Assembly (NCBI GenBank): GCA_013180625.2
Contig: SNVD02001362.1
Span: 124,001-188,000, forward strand
Direction of reading: 5' to 3'
Source: Boswellia sacra
Taxonomy: Eukaryota; Streptophyta; Magnoliopsida; Sapindales; Burseraceae
Length of the DNA: 64,000 nt
Shown here: one piece after another, positions 39,272 to 53,938 of the stretch
How the letters are laid out: every line of letters starts with the position of its first letter
Position numbering within the stretch: the stretch's first letter is position 1
Translations under genes and position numbers: made by a program
Notes under the pieces: generated by a model
What the model was told of the DNA's origin: nothing
Databases searched by the model: none
Seen by the model: only the letters and a program-made list of their open reading frames with translations

Positions 39272-41465
39272 TTACAACTCATCTCTTGAGACTTTGTCCT
39301 TTGTGGGCTGAACATAAGATGCATAAGCTTTGATTATGGACTCATACACGTCAATCCCTTTCAGGTACTCAGCTTGGTTTAAGAACTACAACAAGATGAA
39401 AATATGATGATTAGATCACAAGCATGTGGACTGCATATTGGATGTATCAGCTGCAATGAAGTGAATAGATGTTCACCTCATTATGGTCATGAAGTAGAAT
39501 AGGAGTGTTTGCCATAGGAGAGAAGCCAATTGCTGGCAGGCCTTGTAGACGAAAGTAGCGAGCATCTGTGGAGGCAGGAAAGATCTCTGGCTTACCAAGT
39601 TTTCCATTAGCATTTTTAACAGCTTCTTCCAAAAGGTTCCACCATGGGTTTGAACTGTCACGCGCTGTAAGCATTGGTTTCCCAAAATTGTCGTATATGG
39701 TACCTTTCTGCTTGAACTGTCCAAGCTAGAAACACAATTAGAGAAACTGACAAGAAGAAGAGGAAATAGAAGAAAAAAGACTTTCAATTACTTGTTGACA
39801 AAGAATGCAATTGTTTGACCAAACTGCTTTGTCCGCTCAGTGATCAATGACCAGCACACATTCATCCTTTCATTTTCATGTAGTGGCATAACTTCTAATA
39901 TGAACACTAAATATCTTAAAGGAAAAGCAAGCATTCTTTAGTGATCTTCACAGAGTGATATTGTTTCAAATTTCTGAAGTAGAAATAATCACAGATTGCC
40001 CAAAACAACTAAGGAATTACATATATATTTGCTTGTACATCGAAATGATCAAATAGGCAAGAGTCTTAATGATCACTACCTCAAATGTCATATTGCGTGA
40101 AGCAGGAGCCCATTCTTCAACAATCCGTCTCTCCAAAGATTCCACATCTGCAGTAGGAGGGACCCGGATATCAAAGCCTGCTTCTGCTTCAGACGGTTGC
40201 AAATTCATGACAAAACCCTGGTAACAGAAAGAAGAAGAATATACGTTTCAAATGTCAACAGCATGCTAAAGATCTTTCTTCAAGATATAAAGCAACAGCA
40301 AATTATCCAAAACCAAGGTCCAAACTTGCAAAAGAACTCACAGTGGGTGATGGAGTGCCAGCCTTAAGAAAGGCCATGTTAACCGAAATGACCTCACCTT
40401 CATCCTTTAACCCCGCCTTGACCATATCAAACTGTGAAGCTCTGAACCTCCTGACACTCTCAATGCTTTTGAACAGGTTCTCCATTGCACTGTTATCATA
40501 AAGCTTGGCCCCGTGGCCAGGAGCACCTCTAGCCTTAATAACCAGCCACCATGGACACCTCTCTGCATAAAAGGCCCTATAATTCTCGCTAGGAGAAGCC
40601 AACCCTGAATTTCAAAGTAACTCGATTAGAAAAATCAACTAACACCTGATCTAATAGCTATCAGATTTGGCACAAAACAATAGTACTAAGCTTGCACTTT
40701 CAGATAGTTACCTTATCGAGCTACCGGGCAGGTTCTAACTCAACTATTAGATTAGTATCTACCAATATTGCTACTAAGCTAGGCCTCTATTTAAGCTATT
40801 TTTCAACGTAAAGCAAGCAACAAATAAATAAATATTTGAAGAAAGAATTAATAGCGAGTAGTGATTAGATTACCTTCATCAAGAACAATTCCAACATTCA
40901 AGCTCTTGAAGATATCAGATTCAGCAAACTTCTCAGCGCCATCGTGGCCTCCAATCTCCTCATCAGGAACAATAGAGAGATAAACAGAACGAAAAGGCTG
41001 AAACCCACGTGCCTTCAACTTGCGAATGGCCTCCAAGTACTGCATGCTGACGCACTTCATGTCCTGGGACCCTCTGGCGAAAATATTTCCGTCGGAATCG
41101 AGGTGGGCCCCGAAAGGGTGATGGGTCCATTTGTGGTGTTCAGAAGGGACGACGTCGGTGTGGGAGTTGAGGAGGATGGAAGGTAGGTGAGGATTGGAGC
41201 CGGGCCATTTCAGAAGGACAATTGGCTTGCCTTTGACGAACTCGATGGTCTGGTGTTCGAGAGAGAGTGACTTGGCTTCTGAGATGAGGAAGTCGGCTGC
41301 TTTCTTGTAATCAGGATTCGGTTGAGAAGTGTTGATTTTGAGGTATTCTTGGAATCTTGATATTATTATCTTTGCTGATACATCTTCCGCTGAATTTGAA
41401 TTTGAATTTGTGAGGAGAATTACAAGCAACCAGCTAATTCCCAGAACAAGATTCTGTTTTTTCAT
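39272..41465 (-). CDS. ACY1: Aminoacylase-1 (peptidase M20), copy B, with C-terminal RDEL
   Basis: Five exons: 41465-40874, 40604-40342, 40217-40080, 39716-39477 and 39385-39272. Exons 2-5 have exactly the same lengths as in copy A, and the total is 448 residues. The N-terminal leader is shorter (LVLGISWLLVILL). The same catalytic set is present: NSHTDVVP, ARGSQDMK, VPDEEIGGHDG and LLHDHNE. The C-terminus ends KVSRDEL, so RDEL is kept while nearby residues differ from copy A (QPTKDK against QHPKDE). All splice sites are intact, so the gene looks functional. Expected role as for copy A: N-acyl amino-acid hydrolysis, probably in the ER lumen. Conserved coding sequence against diverged introns suggests that both copies are under selection. 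Confidence 0.9.
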
Positions 41466-41520
41466 CTTCAAGCTCACTTGACTTCGGGCATCCACTTCTT
41501 TTTCTTTGATTCATCACGAA

Positions 41521-42365
41521 ACGACTAACGCTCACAGCAATTGGGCTTGATTCTTCCGAGTCGATCTCCACTGAACCCGCCCGACCCGTCCCGGCCCAGA
41601 TTTTATAATGGAATGCAATCCAGACCTCTCCCTCCCTCTCCCACCAGTTTAAAAAAAAGAAAAAAAAGAAAAAAGAGACAATATCAATAATAAATATCCT
41701 CCAATTTTTGTTTAATTTTAATTAGAGAATAAGGATCACTTTATTTCAATTTTTTCATATAGAGCTTATTAAAGTATTTTTTTTTAGAGTAGGCTTCTAA
41801 AAGTAAAGTTTTTATTAAAAAGTTTTTTATTATTTGATGAGATAAATATAAAAGTACTTATTATAATTAAATTACTAAAATAAAATTTTGTTATATAAAA
41901 AAAATAAAGTAAAATATTTAAAATTTAAATAGGATATTTTTGACATTTCAAAACTTCAAAAAAGTTGAAAAATAGCTTTTTTTCAAAAGTTTCAATTTTA
42001 GGTTTCTCCTAATAGACGTAAAACAACTTTTTTAATCATCCATAAGCTATTCTAAATTAACAACTAAACAATACAAAAAAAATTTAAAACAGTTTTTTGA
42101 CATTAAAAAACTCTTTTGACTTATAAAGAAGCTCAAACAAATGCGTTGTAAGCATATATATTTAATAAATTACACCCCTAAATTTGTATAAAAATCATTA
42201 TCTTCAAACCTCAAATTACTGATAAAAAATAAACAACTTTAAGGATGTGATTGACTAAAAATATATAGCCGTCTTTCGATTAAAATTAAATTAAAATCAA
42301 ATGATACTTATTGATATTGTCCAAAAATAATAATAATATGAAGAATAACTAAGCACAACATGACT
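41521..42365. other. AT-rich intergenic DNA
   Basis: Very AT-rich DNA upstream of aminoacylase B with many A and T runs and no open frame of note. No gene or clear transposon end is visible. Confidence 0.5.
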
Positions 42366-42553
42366 ATAATGGCTATAGTATATTGGATGAATTGATACAT
42401 CCAAAAAAAATTATATAAAAATTATATATAAGTGAATGGAAGTTATAAAGTTATAATTGTATAAAAATTATTTACAACTTTTATAGATTTATTTATAATT
42501 TTTATATAACTTAAAAAAAATGATGTATGATTCATTATATATACTGTAGTTAT
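42366..42553. mobile_element. Short fold-back (MITE-like) element 1
   Basis: The left end (ATAATGGCTATAGTATATTG, GATGAATTGATACATCC) and the right end (GATGTATGATTCATTATATA, TACTGTAGTTAT) are inverted complements with a few mismatches. The 188-bp AT-rich interior includes AATTATTTACAACTTTTATA. The size and structure fit a MITE. I cannot assign a superfamily because no clear target duplication is visible. Confidence 0.45.
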
Positions 42554-42727
42554 TTCCCAAATATACACTCCAAAACAAGTTATTAGACGATGTCACACAC
42601 ACGTACACCCAAAAAAAAGAAAAAATAGTATGCCCACAGCTCATAAAAGATATTGAGTTGGAAAAGACAGGTGCTTTATGGCAGCAGTATACTCTATAAC
42701 TTGATGACTAAAATATATGGAAGATAT

Positions 42728-43041
42728 GGTTTTGATTACAGTACATCGGTTGTATCGATACATTACTTTTTTAAATTTTTGTAATTTTTAGTATAAAAGT
42801 TATAAATTTTTATATAAAAATCGTAAATATGGAGTGTAAAAGTTGTAAATGAAACTATTTTCGATTTTTTGTAAAGTAGTGTAAAAGTTGTAAATCATTG
42901 TATAAAAGTCGTAAATGAGAATTTACAACTTTTTTTTTTCATATTTACGATTTTTATATAAAGATTTACAACTCTTATACTGAATTTACAAAAAATTGAC
43001 AAGTAATATACCGATATATCAGATGTACTGTAGACGAAACT
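42728..43041. mobile_element. Short fold-back (MITE-like) element 2
   Basis: The ends are long inverted repeats. The left reads GTTTTGATTACAGTACATCG then GTTGTATCGATACATTACTT. The right, reverse-complemented, reads GTTTCGTCTACAGTACATCT then GATATATCGGTATATTACTT. About 31 of 40 positions match. The interior is built of repeated GTAAAAGTTGTAAAT and ATAAAAATCGTAAAT motifs in both orientations, so most of the 314 bp can fold back. It shares interior motifs with element 1. No coding capacity. Confidence 0.55.
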
Positions 43042-43260
43042 GATAGATATATATCCTAAATGGATAGTGATTTATACTCTATTACTTTTGTCACTATAAT
43101 TCTCCTTTCATATTTTATCCTCAACCAAACCACTTGAAGAAAATTAGTTCACTAACTACCTACAATATAGGGACGATCAACAGGGTACTCATGTTGAAAG
43201 AGGAAATATACTTATGTCTTGAAATTATTTAATATATATTTTAGTCGATCGTGGGGGGTA

Positions 43261-43297
43261 GTGGTGTGGCGTGGCGTGGTGTGGTGTGGTATGGTTT
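43261..43297 (+). repeat. GTGGT/GTGGC simple repeat
   Basis: A run of near-perfect GTGGT and GTGGC pentamers lies about 190 bp upstream of the next ATG. It probably falls within the promoter of the 201-residue protein gene. Confidence 0.75.
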
Positions 43298-43479
43298 GAT
43301 TGATTGATTGTACTTCTACGTCTGGGGTCTGGCTTTCCTTCTTCGTTTGAGTTTAAAAAAGGGAAGTGAAGAAGGTAACGTATACTTGTGTGTATTAGTT
43401 AAAAAAAAGAAGAAAAGAGAAATCGAATCCCTACATTGACGCAGCAAAGGAAGTGAAGTAACCAAAACCAACAATTAGA

Positions 43480-44601
43480 ATGTCAATGGAGGAGTGCATG
43501 AGAGAAAACATGAGAAAGCTAGCTCTCTGGGACACTCGAACCTTCAAACCCATTATGACTCACGAGGAGCTGGATGCCATCATGGCTACCAAGGGCTTCA
43601 TATCCCTCCCACCCACCACCCCCAACCCTATCACTGCCACTACCACTGCAGCACTTGCTTGGAAAGATTACGTCTATTATGCTTCTGGGAGTAAGTCTCT
43701 GGCTCTGCGGCCGCTCCCCACACCCAGGTTGCCTTACCCCAGAATCGATGGTCTCCACATTTTCACTTACCGTGCCTTCCTCGATGCCGTTAACTTTTAT
43801 CTCGAGATGGGTGATATTTCTGATCTTTTTCATATTAGGTACACTCTCACTCTCACGCTCTTTCTTTCCTTCCTTTTTCTTTTTTTTTTTATTAAAATAT
43901 CTTAATTTAATATTATTTCCCTGCTTCCCTGTTCAATGTATTTGTATTTTGTACACTACTCTATATTACACCATATTTGTTGTATGTGTACATTTACATA
44001 ATAGAGTATCCAAATTAATTGATAATGTAATGCTGTTGTTGTTCTTATTGTTGATTGAATGATTCAAGGTTCTGCATTTCCATTGATTGAACGAAAAAAT
44101 GCACGGATTGGGATTGGAGGATTGAATAAGCCTGGCAATTACCTCACATTTCATGTATACATTCTGGTTGCTGAACTTCTTATTGCACATGTCACCCGCC
44201 AATTGTCACATGGAATTGTTTTCAAAATTTGCTCTTTATACAAACTTTATGGGATGATTTCTCGTTGTTCCACACTCTTTTTTGTTTTCATGTTTTAAAT
44301 TGTTCTGCCCTTATTAAATTTAGCAAAGGGGTTAATTATTTTTGTTTTATGTAGGGGAATGCCTCTGCACCGGATTCACGATAGGAATAGAAAGTGGGTT
44401 TGCATGCAAGAAGATGAGAGTATCTTTGTTTACCGAGATGGAACACTGGATCCAACCACAGAAAACTTTTATAAATCCAGCAAGCATAACAGCAGCTGCA
44501 ATAGCCATGACCATGACTCAATGCTAATTCGTGAAAGAGGCAACAACACCACCAACACCCCTCTTAGCTGCATTGTTTCCTTGAAAGATGTAATACTATG
44601 A
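43480..44601 (+). CDS. Uncharacterised plant-specific protein
   Basis: Two exons, 43480-43838 and 44355-44601, give 201 residues. It starts MSMEECMRENMRKLALWDTR and contains blocks that I remember in an unnamed plant family: FKPIMTHEELDAIMATKGFI, RLPYPRIDGLHIFTYRAFLD, VNFYLEMGDISDLFHIRGMP and RKWVCMQEDESIFVYRDGTL. The last 50 residues are rich in Asn, Ser and His and are probably disordered. No signal peptide, membrane span or known catalytic motif is seen. The splice joins FHI-R to GMPLHR, and the second exon keeps frame to the stop. No function can be given. Confidence 0.8.
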
Positions 44602-45559
44602 ATTGAATCTTACAATAACATCAGAAAACGACAAACGGCTGGTTTGATTCTTTAATTCTTGCCCTGTTCACTCATTTCGTTATGAGAACGGAATATTTGA
44701 CATATACAGAGTTTCACTTCTTTTAATCTAAGTATACTATGCTATATGGTCAGAAAATGAAAATCAGATCACCTGCTCATAACATCAACAACAGGAAATT
44801 GTCCATGTGGCTATTGCATTGGCAGCGCATGGCGAGATGCCACTTCATCTATTCTCCTTTTTGCTTGGCCAATAGCCTGATTACTGTGTTGTATATAAGC
44901 TACCCGTCTTTTGACCCTCATAAATCATGAGAAGGCTTTTTATCTAGTTGCTGTCTTAGACTCCTAGCATAAGAAGCAACATTTGCCATCGAAAATTTTA
45001 ATTACAATGTATTAGCTTTAATTGATTGAATCCCCCCTTTGGTCTTTCCTTCTCAAAAGAAGAGCCAAAACCAAAGCCGCGTATGTACTAGAAACAAATA
45101 CGAAGCCCAAGACTAATGCTTTGGATTCTTTTTTAAGACTTTCTGCTTTCCCTGTCTGCCACCATCTCACAACCCCTCAGTTTTGGCTATTGAATATCTA
45201 GTCCAATTCCGGCGGCTGTGCCCATTTTGAGCCACCGTTTCCCCACAAAAAGGAACAGAACATAATAAAGCACCCCTTTTTCAGTTGTGGACTAGGATAC
45301 CCTTCATCTTTTCCCTCGCTTAATGAACCCACAAATGTGAACTCATGACTTCATTTTCGCTTTATCTTATCAAGCATTGAGTTTTTATTCAGTCATCAAC
45401 CAATAATCCCGCAAGGAGATTGGAGTCATTTTAATAGGAAAAGTAATCTTTCTTCTCTATTCAGTCCACGACAATCCCAACAAAGAAAAAGAAACAAAGA
45501 AAGAGGGAGGACTATCATTCCAGTAAAAATCAGGCTTCTCATAGACCTTAGTGTCTCAA
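44602..45559. other. Intergenic region upstream of the expansin gene
   Basis: Contains the 3' UTR of the 201-residue protein gene and the expansin promoter. Short frames such as 44739-44930 show no recognisable content. Confidence 0.45.
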
Positions 45560-46549
45560 ATGGGTGCCCTTCAAAGCACATTTCTCCTGGTGATCTTACT
45601 GCAAACATGCAAGACCATGGCCGAAAATGATGAATGGAAGTCTGCTACCGCAACATACACGAAAGAAGCAGATGGATCAATCATCATTGGTATTTCCTTG
45701 CAAATTCTTTCAGTAGGCATATAGTTTCAACTAAGTGATAGTGTTTCATGTTCACTCTTACTTGTTGAAAAAAAAATGTTAATTTTCATGAGTAACAATC
45801 TGTTTGATATTGCAGAAGGTGCTTGTGGTTATGGGGATCTGCACAGGGCCAGCTACGGCAAATACAGTGGTGGACTTAGTACCATGTTATTCAACAGAGG
45901 GAGTTCTTGTGGAGCTTGCTTTGAACTGAGATGTGTAGACCATATCTTGTGGTGCCTGCCGGGGAGTCCATCTGTCATTCTCACTGCCACGGATTTCTGC
46001 CCTCCCAATTATGGGCTTTCAGCAGATTATGGTGGTTGGTGCAATTTTCCGAAAGAACACTTTGAGATGTCTGAGGCGGCATTTGCTGAAATTGCAGAGA
46101 AAAGAGGTGATATTGTGCCAGTTCAATATAGGAGGTACAGCAGCTCAGACCATATTTTGGCATATCTATTGAAAGCCTTCCCTGTTCTCCAATAGCTAGT
46201 CAAATTGTGCTGAGAAACATTCTGCTTTATGTGAATTTTGTGTAGGGTTAAGTGTGGGCGCAAAGGCGGATTGAGATTCACGGTAAGCGGAAGTGCTCAC
46301 TTTTATCAAGTACTCGTGACCAATGTGGGTTTGGATGGTGAAGTCATTGCTGTGAAAGTGAAGGGCTCGAGAACAGGATGGATTCCTATGGCAAGAAACT
46401 GGGGCCAAAACTGGCAATGCAATGTCAATCTTACAGGGCAGCCTCTATCTTTTGAGGTGACCAGCAGCAGCAGGAGAACGCTCACCTCCTACAATGTTGC
46501 TCCGGCGAACTGGCAATTTGGCCAGACATATGAAGGGAAACAGTTCTAG
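45560..46549 (+). CDS. EXPA20: Divergent alpha-expansin, EXPA20-like
   Basis: Three exons, 45560-45689, 45816-46134 and 46246-46549, give 250 residues. A signal peptide ([20 protein letters not shown]) precedes a GH45-like domain with [31 protein letters not shown] and the cysteine pattern of alpha-expansins. The C-terminal carbohydrate-binding domain has [20 protein letters not shown] and ends YEGKQF. Alpha-expansins loosen cell walls at acid pH without hydrolysis. The usual HFDLS box reads HFEMS here, and the domain start is [20 protein letters not shown], unlike typical GGWxxAHATFYG expansins. Both features fit the EXPA20 branch as I remember it. Position beside the aminoacylase and BIG genes also matches Arabidopsis At4g38210. 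Confidence 0.88.
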
Positions 46550-47285
46550 TGTGCAAGGCTTTTTGGAACTGAATCTAGAGAATCCAACAAATGTATACTT
46601 GCAACTTAATTTCTATATATGAAGAATCCAACAAATGTATACTTGCAACTTAATTTCTATATATGATTCGTAATGACGAGTTCATCGATTTTGAAAATCT
46701 ATGCGCATGTTCACGCATAAGCATAAGCTTGTTCATGGTTCACAGAGATTTTCTGCCATCACATCATGTTTAGCATCAAGCAAGATGAAAAGTCGTAGAG
46801 GAAGTTGAAAAATTAGGAATAAAAGGCCCCATTTCTCTCTTTTTGACATAGCTGGTGTTTGATTAGAAGTCATAACTATGTGATGAAATGTGTAGATTAT
46901 TATTGCCGCGTGAAGGTATGCAAGCATTACATGGCTTCTGTGATACTTTTATCCTTGCTGTGAATCATGTTGTTTTATCTTTAGGAATGGCTTACTCAAT
47001 TTTGCTTCTGTATAAAGATTGTTAATGTTAAGTAACGTTTTATGAGACCATGCCCAAAAGTGTCACCATGCACATATTAATTCGGGTAATGCTTTCCGCT
47101 AGCAACAACTATGCAGCTTGAAGGACTAACCTCATACAACTTCTAGATGTGAAGCATAACCAATAAAACAATTAAGCAACTTTTAGATGAGATTTTTATG
47201 TAATCATCAAGAGCGCAGACATATTAAGCAAAAGGAACCACCATCAAATCTGATGAAAGGAACCAATGCAGAAATGAGCTGCTTA
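46550..47285. other. Expansin 3' UTR and convergent spacer
   Basis: Holds the expansin 3' UTR with its tandem repeat and the 3' flank of the minus-strand PPR-like gene. No gene is seen. Confidence 0.45.
46579..46666 (+). repeat. 44-bp perfect tandem duplication in the expansin 3' UTR
   Basis: AGAATCCAACAAATGTATAC plus 24 more bases occur at 46579-46622 and 46623-46666 with no mismatch that I can see. It starts 30 bp after the stop, so it is probably transcribed and recent. Confidence 0.85.
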
Positions 47286-48095
47286 TCATTTGGAACTTGC
47301 TGTAATCTCTTCCTCTTGCTGCAAGAACTCCAGATCGCCGTAGTACTTTAAAGCATCCTGCCTTATGATAGCTGAAGAATCAGTGTCCCCTATTGCTTCC
47401 AAACCGTTTATTAATATTCTAAAGGATGATCTATCCGGTTCACAAGCAATTGCTTTCATCAAATTATAGCAATCCATCACAAGTCCAGTGAGTCTAAAAC
47501 TCACCAAACTTTTCAACAGAGCATTAAACCCCACAAGATCAGGCTCCAAACAGCTTTCCCCTTTTAAATACAAGTAAATAAGTTGAACTTGGTCAAACAA
47601 TTCATTCTCACCAAATACCTGAATCATGTCAGCATGCAACAAAACCTGAGGCTTGTACCAGTGCTCCTTCCGAATATCTTCAAAAACCTATGCGAAAAGC
47701 AACGAAATTTAGTTGAACTTTTAAACTGAATGCGAAGAAGAAATTATTTAATTTAATTTAATTTAATTAATAACCTTTAGAGCCAAGAGGCATTGGTTCT
47801 GCCTGAGTAGTTCACGGAGAACTGCAATCATGTCCAACTTCAATAAACGTCTGAAAGATGAATCGAAGACTTCGTCCAATGAGCTATTGTGATGGTTATA
47901 CTTATAGGCTCGCTTCAAGGCTTGCACTGCCTGAATTGCTTCGATGCTCAGATTCCTCCCTCTCTGCAACGGCTTCCTGTTCTTGCTTCTGTCCCTCATC
48001 GTTATCACTACCATTCCCGTCTTCTCAACCGGTGCTCGCCAGGGTTTTACTTTTACTTTCACGGTCACCCAAGATGACAACTTAGCAACGTCCAT
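47286..48095 (-). CDS. THA8-like short PPR protein
   Basis: Two exons, 48095-47775 and 47687-47286, give 240 residues. The N-terminus (MDVAKLSSWVTVKVKVKPWR) is basic and suits an organellar presequence. The hallmark of the THA8-like group follows: TMRDRSKNRKPLQRGRNLSI and EAIQAVQALKRA. Only about four degenerate pentatricopeptide helices follow, including LLKLDMIAVLRELLRQNQCL, HADMIQVFGENELFDQVQLI and DLVGFNALLKSLVSFRLTGL. THA8 proteins bind RNA and help splice group II introns in plastids, but the target of this paralogue is unknown. I recall Arabidopsis At1g62350 as the closest relative. There are no E or DYW domains. Confidence 0.8.
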
Positions 48096-53139
<5,044 letters not shown>

Positions 53140-53938
53140 GAATTCACAGTTTTGATCATGATATTGGAAAACTGTAGATTTTTTATTTTGATTTTCCGAG
53201 AAACACTAATAAGATAGGAGAGCTTATTATGTAATATGAATTCCATTTAAGAATGTGGGCAGTGTGGCTTTGCATCTTTTTTCTTTTGCCCATTTTAGTT
53301 TGAATAGATAACATTATTTTCATTGGTTTTGGTGAGAAATTCCATGCGGCGGTTCTCGCGAATTTAGCAGTAGTTCATACATAGCAATCGAAGTCGAAGA
53401 GGATGTGATTGAATTTGATTGTGCAAGAAAAGTTAGGCATAGGATTAGACAGGCATTGTTTGTATAATAAGGTTATTATTTTATTTTATTATGTGCTTGG
53501 TTGAATAGAAATTTCAACTAAAAGAAAAGAATGGTCAGAAATAAAATAAAATGTAATCAAGCAAATCTAAATCAAAGTAGATTAGAGAAGGGAGAGCGGA
53601 AATTACGCATCTGTCGGCTCAGGCAACCAACAAATGGCAAATAAGCTCTCGCCACCAGTCCTCCACCACGACCAGCACCAAGCCAACAAACCAAGTATAG
53701 TAATATTATGAAAAAGTCATAAAATAACAATAATAATAATCTCATTTTTAGAGAAAATTAAAATAACCAAAAAAAAAAAAGAACCATCTGTTTCTCTTCC
53801 CTCTCTCAGTTACAGATTCATTCATCCAAGTCCAATAATGTGCTCTGAATGTCAATGTGAGAGTGGGTGATGGATGGATTAGATCCGTGAATGCATAGCG
53901 TTAGCATTTGCATTCGCATTCACTGATTTAGGTAAACA
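53140..53938. other. Spacer between synthetase and BIG gene
   Basis: Synthetase 3' UTR followed by the BIG gene promoter and leader. AT-rich, with an A-run near 53769-53780. No gene is seen. Confidence 0.5.

Larger units (their letters stand above)
38313..41520. repeat. Segmental tandem duplication, right unit
   Basis: Second copy of the 34835-38150 segment. It consists of a broken PPR tail and 3' UTR, then aminoacylase copy B. Coding exons are well conserved between units, while introns and spacers are diverged with indels. Confidence 0.85.
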
